23,091 bases of DNA from JAKAXG01 sp035702985. GTDB lineage: Bacteria > Actinomycetota > Acidimicrobiia > Acidimicrobiales > Palsa-688. The stretch covers positions 1 to 23,091 of the forward strand of contig DASSZD010000095.1 in NCBI GenBank assembly GCA_035702985.1, read 5' to 3'. The position numbers and the translations under genes are program-made. Numbering within the stretch: the first letter of the stretch is position 1; the number at the start of each line of letters is the position of its first letter. This document shows positions 22,047-23,091 of this stretch, piece by piece. Under the pieces are notes generated by a model. The model did not search any database and was not told the origin of the DNA. It saw only the letters and a list, made by a program, of their open reading frames with translations.

Positions 22047-22294
22047 CGCGGCAGGCCCGCATCGTCATAGTCGATGACCTGATCTGGTGTCCTGTCGTCA
22101 GCAATGGGCAGGCTGGCTACGTCGGCTGCCAGACGGGCAAGCCGCCGGCGGATGCTGGCTGAGCGGCGGGCATGCTCGCGATCCAGGCGCTCCTGAAGCG
22201 CGGTGACCACCGCTTCAGTCAACGTTTCACCGGTTTCTGAAGCGAGCTGTCTAGCCAGGCGGTCGGCGTCGTCACTCTTGATGCTCAGCGCCAT
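22043..22294 (-). CDS. vapB: VapB-type antitoxin
   Basis: An 83-residue antitoxin. MALSIKSDDADRLARQLASETGETLTEAV is the ribbon-helix-helix DNA-binding start found in VapB proteins of this type. A basic helical middle (HARRSASIRRRLARLAAD) follows, and DRTPDQVIDYDDAGLPR is the acidic tail that should cover the toxin's active site. It would neutralise VapC and repress its own promoter. A TATAGT -10 box ends eight bases before the ATG, so the message is probably leaderless. The overlap with vapC is four bases. Confidence 0.9.
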   Translation of the reverse strand: MALSIKSDDADRLARQLASETGETLTEAVVTALQERLDREHARRSASIRRRLARLAADVASLPIADDRTPDQVIDYDDAGLPR

Positions 22295-22295
22295 G

Positions 22296-22322
22296 AGGTA
22301 GAACTATAGAAGGTCAGGTAGA
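22296..22322 (-). promoter_or_regulatory. vapBC promoter with possible operator repeats
   Basis: TATAGT on the minus strand (22308-22303) lies eight bases before the vapB ATG. On the plus strand AGGTAGA occurs twice as direct repeats (22296-22302 and 22316-22322), flanking the -10 and 20 bases apart; these are candidates for VapB binding. The stop codon of the HEPN-like remnant (22306-22304) falls inside the -10 box. Confidence 0.45.
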
Positions 22323-22657
22323 TTTCTTCCACACAGAGTCCGTGTCGCGACAGGCAACGGCGTGCGCTGGATTAGGGGGCGGCCTTCCAGGCGCATGGCG
22401 TCGTAGGCAGCAGTGAAGGCGACCTTGGCCGACTTGGTATTGGCTGCTTCCGCGCCGGCGATCGTCTCCCCGCATTGGTTGATCAATTCTTGCTGGTAGC
22501 GGGGAATCGGATCTACCGACCTCAGTTTGTGACCGTCGATCATGCTCTGGAGGGTCGAGTCTCTCCCCGGGACCGGTTCTGTTCGGCTGGGAGCGGTCGC
22601 CCTGACCCTTCTCTCCGCGTCAGGAGACGTCCGATGTCGGTCGGTCGGGTCAGGCAT
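22304..22657 (-). CDS. Truncated HEPN-domain-like protein (toxin-antitoxin partner remnant)
   Basis: A 117-residue ORF. Residues 38-94 (SMIDGHKLRSVDPIP, YQQELINQC, AKVAFTAAYDAMRLEG) resemble the first helices of HEPN proteins encoded next to nucleotidyltransferases, where the helix AYDAARKA..ALLA.QGLR is typical. After AYDAMRLEG the likeness ends: the remaining 23 residues look out of register, and the RxxxxH catalytic motif and later helices are missing. In another frame downstream, ARRCLSRHGLC resembles the lost LLARHGLR part, so a frameshift is possible. The ORF ends at the vapB -10 box, so the rest of the gene is absent here. Its ATG overlaps the nucleotidyltransferase stop by eight bases. 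A start at ATG 22543 would match relatives better, since the first 36 residues look disordered. Likely inactive. Confidence 0.5.
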   Translation of the reverse strand: MPDPTDRHRTSPDAERRVRATAPSRTEPVPGRDSTLQSMIDGHKLRSVDPIPRYQQELINQCGETIAGAEAANTKSAKVAFTAAYDAMRLEGRPLIQRTPLPVATRTLCGRNLPDLL

Positions 22658-23091
22658 CGGTCAGCAGCGGGATGGATACCAGCGGCGAGTGCTTGACCTG
22701 CTCGATAAAGCTGCCCGGTTCGGGGTGCTCCCAGACGGAGGTGGTGACGGGCGTGGGGTTGACCGGCAGGGCCACCGCGTCGGAGAGACGGTCGGTGATG
22801 ATCGTGAGCTTGACCACGTCGATGTCGTCGCCGACCACCAGCACGTCGATGTCGCGGGGGGCCATGCCGACCTCACCGTGGTAGCGCTCAGCCCACGACC
22901 CGTACACCCAGGCCGAATGGACCTCGGGCATCTCGCTGAGGGCTTCTGAAAGCCTGGCCAGGGGTCCTATGGTGCGGTCGAGCAGCTGGGCGAGTGGCTC
23001 GGCCCACGAGAGCTCCCAGTTGGCGGTCACCACCCTTGTCCGCCCGACGGCCTGAACGTGAAGAATTCCGGCGTCGGCCAACCGGTTGACC
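22650..23091 (-). CDS. Nucleotidyltransferase with winged-helix N-terminus, MNT-like (5' partial)
   Basis: The 3' part of a gene that runs off the window. The start VNRLADAGILHVQAVGRTRVV looks like the end of a winged-helix DNA-binding domain. It is followed by ELSWAEPLAQLL and a polymerase-beta-type nucleotidyltransferase core: SAWVYGSWAERYHGE then APRDIDVLVVGDD, the GS...DxD metal motif. Relatives are found in pairs with HEPN proteins, as in MNT/HEPN toxin-antitoxin systems where the transferase AMPylates the HEPN toxin; here the HEPN partner follows directly but appears truncated. The TTG at 23081 is not the true start, since the frame is open to the edge. Whether the gene still works without an intact partner is unknown. 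Confidence 0.82.
   Translation of the reverse strand, partial: VNRLADAGILHVQAVGRTRVVTANWELSWAEPLAQLLDRTIGPLARLSEALSEMPEVHSAWVYGSWAERYHGEVGMAPRDIDVLVVGDDIDVVKLTIITDRLSDAVALPVNPTPVTTSVWEHPEPGSFIEQVKHSPLVSIPLLTDA

Overview
The window is 23 kb of very GC-rich, densely coding DNA with GTG and TTG starts, TANNNT-type -10 boxes and several start codons placed 6-10 bases after a -10. It carries an F420-type luciferase-like oxidoreductase, a mycobacterial-type succinate-semialdehyde dehydrogenase and a type VII secretion ATPase with WXG100-family substrates. Together these point to a high-GC actinobacterium (Actinomycetota). A finer placement is not supported. No rRNA, tRNA, CRISPR array, IS element or prophage gene was recognised.

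Layout. (1) 1-5500: the 3' end of a gamma-type carbonic anhydrase, a multidomain diguanylate cyclase behind a possibly hairpin-masked ribosome site, a 380-base gap that looks like a structured RNA, two tandem TetR-family regulators, a short ESFPASDP-motif protein and shikimate kinase. (2) 5500-9880: a two-gene minus-strand operon (aldehyde dehydrogenase, F420-type oxidoreductase), a MarR regulator and a divergent DHA2-type MFS efflux pump with a likely operator between them. (3) 9900-12680: a ROK sugar kinase divergent from a NagD-like HAD phosphatase, then a SirB1-type transglutaminase-fold protein. (4) 12760-18470: a minimal type VII secretion locus. A 1458-residue FHA-EccC-type ATPase is divergent from a WXG100 protein, an EspC-like protein and a protein with three zinc-ribbon-like cysteine sets. 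(5) 18600-21600: a five-helix cytochrome-b-like membrane protein ending in five histidines faces a three-gene operon (double-DUF4389 membrane protein, four-helix membrane protein, 30-residue peptide). That operon is joined by two ATGA overlaps and has a hairpin-rich leader. (6) 21600-23091: a VapBC toxin-antitoxin pair directly abutting a nucleotidyltransferase and a truncated HEPN-like partner.

The best candidates for undescribed biology are the DUF4389/4TM/30-aa operon with its structured leader, the structured RNA candidate at about 2960-3160, and the stripped-down FHA-EccC secretion locus. In that ATPase the first nucleotide-binding site is canonical, while the second and third have Arg in place of the Walker lysine.
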